Below are positions 60,901 through 64,000 of a stretch of DNA of 64,000 nucleotides, piece after piece. The stretch is from Pocillopora verrucosa (Eukaryota > Cnidaria > Anthozoa > Scleractinia > Pocilloporidae), in contig NC_089317.1 in the NCBI RefSeq assembly GCF_036669915.1, positions 2,518,071 to 2,582,070 of the forward strand, in the 5' to 3' direction. The notes beneath the pieces were generated by a model, which saw only the letters and a program-made list of their open reading frames with translations, had not been told where the DNA came from and did not search any database. A program made the position numbers and the translations under genes. Position 1 is the stretch's first letter, and every line of letters begins with the position of its first letter.

Positions 60901-63900
60901 CATCCTTCAAGATTCTTACATCAGGAGGCGGATAACCGCTGAACTCGCAGTTGAAGACTGAAGGTTCAGGGTTTCCAATGTAGGAAAGAACAGGCTTGGC
61001 GCGATGGGTACTATCCGCTGGTTTAGGTTCAACTGGCAAAATAAATGAATGAATGAGTAATGCAGTGAGTACTTTCACTCTGAAATAAAAATCGACTGTG
61101 TGGTGTGATCGACCAATTAAGAAAAGATAAAAGTAGTTTTAAAAAAGACTGCTATTGTTAATATAGTATGACGTTACGAAAACTTGAGCGGAAGTCATTG
61201 TCAAGTGAAGAGCTGTTTGTCAGGGGAGGTGTTTTAGGCTTCATCGAAACTGATTGGCTAGTTTTCCAGTGATACCATTGGCTGTAAGACTCAAACAGTG
61301 TCAGTTGTGATTGGTCAATTCAAATACGTCAGTCAAACTGCTTGGATGCATCGCCCGGCTCGATCCATTCGTTACATCAATGTCATAAATAAGTCGTTTT
61401 GGGTACAACCAAATATCATTATTACAAATAATCCAACTCACCTTTGACGATAAGTTTCATGTTTTGCACATCAACCAGCTCCTTCCCTTTGTCGTTTTGT
61501 GCTCCATTTTTCGCTTCACAAATAAATTGCGAGTTGTCTTCCAATCCCAGGTTCAGCAGAGTTATCTCACTCTTACCAGGTGATTTCTGGCGAGAAAAAA
61601 ACATAAAGTACAGAAACAATATGAATAAAGGAGGTACGTTTCTAAAGAAACCGCGGAACTGTGTCAGTGGGGAGTACTACAGGATAATTTGGTTTGATCA
61701 ACTGAGATGATAATGTCAATTGGCCACCGTACATAGTTTCAAAGCGGACGTTTTGAGTGTTAGCCCTTCGGCTCAAAACGTCAGTTTCGAAATTCTTTAC
61801 CGTGGCCAATTTAAATGACTAATTCAGTTTATGAAACAATAGTTTGTAAAAAAGGCCTCTAGCTCTACGGCCACATCCCGAAAATCAGTAAATCGCTACA
61901 GCAACACAGGATGAGATTCGTAGGGCATTGTTGGCGCAGTAAAGACGAACTTGCAAGGGATGTATTACTCTGAAAGCCAACACATGGAAATCAGCCGAGA
62001 GGACGCCCAAAAAAGACCCACATTGACCAAATGATGGATGACACAGGATGCAGACGTGAATAACTATCAACTGCAATGGAAGACAGAGAAATATGGAGCA
62101 TGTCATGGAATACGGAGCATGCTCGACCTGATGATGATGATGATGATGAGAAATCATACACCAGAAATGATGGTGTAATCCTCAGTGCTGTTTTAGTTTA
62201 CACATTTGTAAGCGTGGGCTGCAGACTTTGTGTTTTAGGTTGAAATTGCACGTCACAGGTTGCAGAGTGTAATTTGAAATTGAAGGATGTGAAGTGCACG
62301 TTGCATGTTGCAAGATGCATGTTGCAAGTTGCATGTTACCGGTTGCAGGCTGCAGGCACAGGTTACTGATTACAATTGCAAGTTGTAGCCTGCTTGCCGC
62401 CGGTTACGTTTTGCAAGGTTACAAATTGACAGAAACTGTATAGTGGAATGAGCAAGTCTAACATCTTTCAGCTCAAAATCACATAAATTAAAAATCGAAT
62501 ATGGTGTCAAAACGGTGCCAATTCTTAAAATACTAAGCCCACTATTTTCATGTTTTAGAATAAACTGTCGACAAAGCTATTCGGGAGACATGATGATCAA
62601 ACCTTGATTAGTACAAAGCAGCCGTGCTTTGAACTGCATGGTCTTGAGTAATGTGTAAATTTAACACATAAAAATCCACCTGTCTCATGAAGTTTGACAG
62701 TGGGTCTTTGTGTCGAGAACAAACTATGCATTACGAGACTATTGTATATAAATACCTGCTCATCAAAAAACTCCTTTCCCTCTGATATCCATTTTACATC
62801 CGGGGTCGGGACTCCAGAAGCAGTGCAGGTCAGCGTAGTATTTTCCCCTTCATATACCACCACATCAGGTATCGGCTTGATCTGGGGCGACACTGTGATG
62901 AATTCAATTGAAAGGAATATTAAGATTATTCGGAAGAAGTCATTTTACGTTACCCTCAACAGAACACTTCGTGACATATAAGCACAAGTGTATAAGTAAT
63001 AGTTATCTTTTTTAGAAGTTTCAGGCGGACCAAACCTCCCCGCCGATCACTCAATACAGATTTTCAACGATGTGATCAATGTAAAAAGGAGAGCGAAATA
63101 ATCTCTTTTGAAAGAATGTACCAAAGGATCCTTTGATCGAAAGGAATCCTAGTATTGAATGAAAATAAAGCCGGATCTAAAATCTTTGCTGGCCTCTCAC
63201 CAAATATTGTGCCGAATTCCACCTGAACTTTCGTGGTTTTCAAGCTATTTGTCGCCTCTATCGTCCAAATTCCAGCGTCTTTTTCCTCCAATGTTTTAAT
63301 GGTAAGATTTCTTTCACTCAATAAAAAGCGAGGATTGACCAAAGTTACATATCCTTCCGAAGAGCTCTTCCATCTCATTTCCGGTTTTGGAATACCGGAA
63401 ACGTTCCATGTCATGGTCACTGGAAAGCCTGCGGTTAGATTTCCAGAGGGGACCTTGGGCTCTAACGTAAACTTCGGAGCCTCTGACAGAATGAATGAAA
63501 TGAACGTAAACTTAGATTTTGCTGACTCCACTAGATAATGACGTTTTGTATCTCACGGCTAGTTTATCTAACTATTTTCAATTGAGTGTTAAATGCAGTG
63601 TGGGATTGCAATGCTTTTGATTCGGTTCGCTTCTTGATTGGTCTAGAAAACTTGCCTACCCCCCTGCCCCCCTCAACCAATCAGATATTTAGCTGAAGCT
63701 AATCGCAACCCGTCAACTTGTGTTTTCCCGCGCTTTCAGCTCATTGGCTCCTTGAATGGCTGTAGAGGGTATTTAACCTTGGCCATAGGCGACAACACCC
63801 AATTGAAATGTGCCCTGAAGATCATTGACAAGAATCGCTCACCGGTGTAGCACAACTATCATATTAATTTTATGGAGTCAATACCAACCTGATCTCTTGA

Positions 63901-64000
63901 CTTCGAAGGTATAATTTAACTTGGAAAGACTGACCACATTCTCGGCGACACAGTGGTACACTCCGTAATCATCGAGGCTATCTGTTACGATGTCAATCCA
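54962..64000 (-). CDS. Gene H: Ig-FN3 protein with C-terminal concanavalin-like modules (partial)
   Basis: Ten exons join in frame on the minus strand: 64000-63889 (partial), 63482-63201, 62892-62756, 61586-61442, 61032-60757, 60027-59758, 59126-58880, 57616-57071, 56657-56121 and 55250-54962 (946 codons plus stop). Visible order: end of one Ig domain (YHCVAENV), Ig 38-131 (MTWNVSGIPKPEMRW), Ig 132-225 split by an intron (LTCTASGVPTPDVKW, QFICEAKN), Ig 226-317 (FNCEFSGYPPPDVRI, YVCMAENE), FN3 318-407 (VVLSWSHPDDSGG), then a C-terminal region of about 540 residues with three copies of a module (VRLEIRSNIVSVFMNG, FKSHFP, FEFVYFR) that I read as a concanavalin-like jelly roll. It is likely a secreted or cell-surface adhesion protein. 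The N-terminus lies beyond the right edge. The module family is inferred, and no transmembrane segment follows it. Confidence 0.8.
55420..55550. repeat. Palindromic foldback repeat in gene H intron
   Basis: ACCACCGTTAACAAG...GACGTTTTCAGCACAAGCCCGAAGGGCTACAGCTCGAAACGTC...CCTTTACGGTGACC folds back on itself around GCCCGAAGGGC. Same family as 61,690-61,830 and the fragment at 29,690-29,780. Confidence 0.7.
55838..56050. mobile_element. CCAAT-rich MITE in gene H intron
   Basis: GATTGGTCAAGAAACTCGCACC, CCAATCAGGTGC, AACCAATCATGAC and a TCGCGCTTGAGG block. Terminal motifs are decayed. Confidence 0.5.
58160..58312. repeat. Foldback element with ~50-bp arms in gene H intron
   Basis: TGGTTTCCGTGTTTACATAGCCTGATGTAAACAC...GGAGGTTGGGAGA is inverted as TCTCCCAACCTCC...GTGTTTACATCAGGCTATGTAGACACGGAAACCA. 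Confidence 0.85.
58375..58560. mobile_element. CCAAT-rich MITE fragment in gene H intron
   Basis: AGGCAATCACAGTAAAGG, TATGATTGGTGTAGAGG and TTATAGAGCGAAG blocks recall the family. Strongly decayed. Confidence 0.4.
58566..58835. mobile_element. Foldback element with ~70-bp arms enclosing a tRNA T-arm
   Basis: The left arm 58,566-58,635 (GTGAATGAAAGTGATCCTCG...) is the near-exact inverse of 58,765-58,835. The interior carries ATATATGAAAGTCATATATT, ACTGCGG and the tRNA 3' half GTCATGGGTTCAAATCCCGT-like segment followed by CAGGCCTG. It is the cleanest member of the family at 9,885, 19,070, 28,125 and 31,074-31,400. Confidence 0.85.
60238..60538. mobile_element. CCAAT-rich MITE in gene H intron
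   Basis: AGCCAATCAGAAG, ACCAATGAG, CGGGAAAACGCGAG, GATTGGCTGAG, ACCAATCACAGAGCGG and a right end GAACACTCAATTGTAAAA. Fairly complete. Confidence 0.65.
61690..61830. repeat. Palindromic foldback repeat in gene H intron
   Basis: AATTGGCCACCGTAC...GTTTTGAGTGTTAGCCCTTCGGCTCAAAACGTC...ACCGTGGCCAATTT. A clean palindromic member of the GCCCTTCG family. Confidence 0.8.
61870..62150 (+). mobile_element. Non-LTR retrotransposon 3'-end relic
   Basis: One plus-strand frame reads QQHRMRFVGHCWRSKDELA, then HGNQPRGRPKKTHIDQMMDD, STAMEDREIW and a (GAT)n tail, interrupted by two stop codons. This matches the conserved C-terminal tail of LINE reverse transcriptase ORFs (WKPTHGKR.RGRP...D...MEDR..W), from family knowledge. 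It is 5'-truncated, as is usual for LINE insertions, and sits in the intron that splits an Ig domain of gene H. Confidence 0.75.
62236..62425. repeat. GTTGCA-type minisatellite
   Basis: Imperfect repeats of GTTGCATGTTGCAAG/TTGCAGGCTGCAGG over about 190 bp in the same gene H intron, just downstream of the LINE relic. Confidence 0.75.
63576..63808. mobile_element. CCAAT-rich MITE, clean copy with terminal inverted repeats
   Basis: It begins TTTCAATTGAGTGTT and ends AACACCCAATTGAAA, giving 15-bp terminal inverted repeats with one mismatch. The interior has TTGATTGGTCTAGAAAAC, CCAATCAGATA, TTTTCCCGCGCTTTC and CATTGGCTCC. It serves here as the type copy for the other listed members. No open reading frame. 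Confidence 0.75.

Noticed and set aside
61885-62157. Minus-strand ORF starting with a His run
   Set aside because: Antisense of the LINE relic and its (GAT)n tail.
1-64000. CRISPR arrays, bacterial operons or prophage
   Set aside because: None present. Repeats are foldbacks, satellites and tRNA-derived elements, and genes are intron-bearing with animal extracellular domains.

Overview
The window is animal nuclear DNA. It is AT-rich, its genes have many short exons bounded by GT/AG, and it is full of foldback elements and tRNA-derived repeats. The proteins point to a stony coral (Scleractinia) or a close anthozoan: a tandem family with the architecture signal peptide, PAN/apple, EGF and a fibrinogen-like domain, resembling the coral 'uncharacterized skeletal organic matrix protein 5' type. 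The species cannot be told from the sequence. Exon coordinates are my own splice reconstructions and rest on reading-frame and phase continuity.

Layout. (1) 1-1714, minus: the first four coding exons of a cohesin subunit STAG/SA gene, which continues beyond position 1. (2) About 1.9-29.3 kb: three direct copies of a unit of about 9 kb, each carrying one six-exon secreted-protein gene on the plus strand (copies A, B and C). A decayed fragment of a minus-strand relative lies between units 1 and 2 (11.1 kb). Copy C has a one-base deletion in its EGF exon. (3) 29.4-47.6 kb: three more divergent family members on the minus strand (D, E and F), facing A-C. All six share the same exon plan: intron phases 0,1,1,0,1, an EGF exon of 115 nt (114 in C) and a terminal coding exon of exactly 44 nt. 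(4) 49.9-52.6 kb, minus: a three-exon type II membrane carbohydrate sulfotransferase. (5) 54.9-64.0 kb, minus: the 3' part of a large gene with at least four Ig domains, one fibronectin type III domain and about three C-terminal concanavalin-like modules on symmetric phase-2 exons. It continues past the right edge.

How the genes may work together is inference. A-F look like secreted, N-glycosylated, disulfide-rich extracellular proteins, either skeletal/extracellular matrix components or lectin-like recognition proteins. The neighbouring sulfotransferase and the Ig/FN3 protein also act in the secretory or extracellular compartment. Nothing in the sequence shows that they are functionally linked.

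The most interesting signal is in copies A-C. The second half of exon 5 differs between A and B at about 34 of 206 bases, mostly amino-acid changing. The first half of the same exon and the adjoining intron differ at only about 4%. That is the footprint expected from diversifying selection or local sequence exchange on a binding surface. The repeat landscape includes an 84-bp perfect palindrome, a tRNA-Thr-like sequence linked to foldback elements, a CCAAT-rich inverted-repeat family in many introns, and a foldback element with an 8-bp target duplication in the STAG gene.
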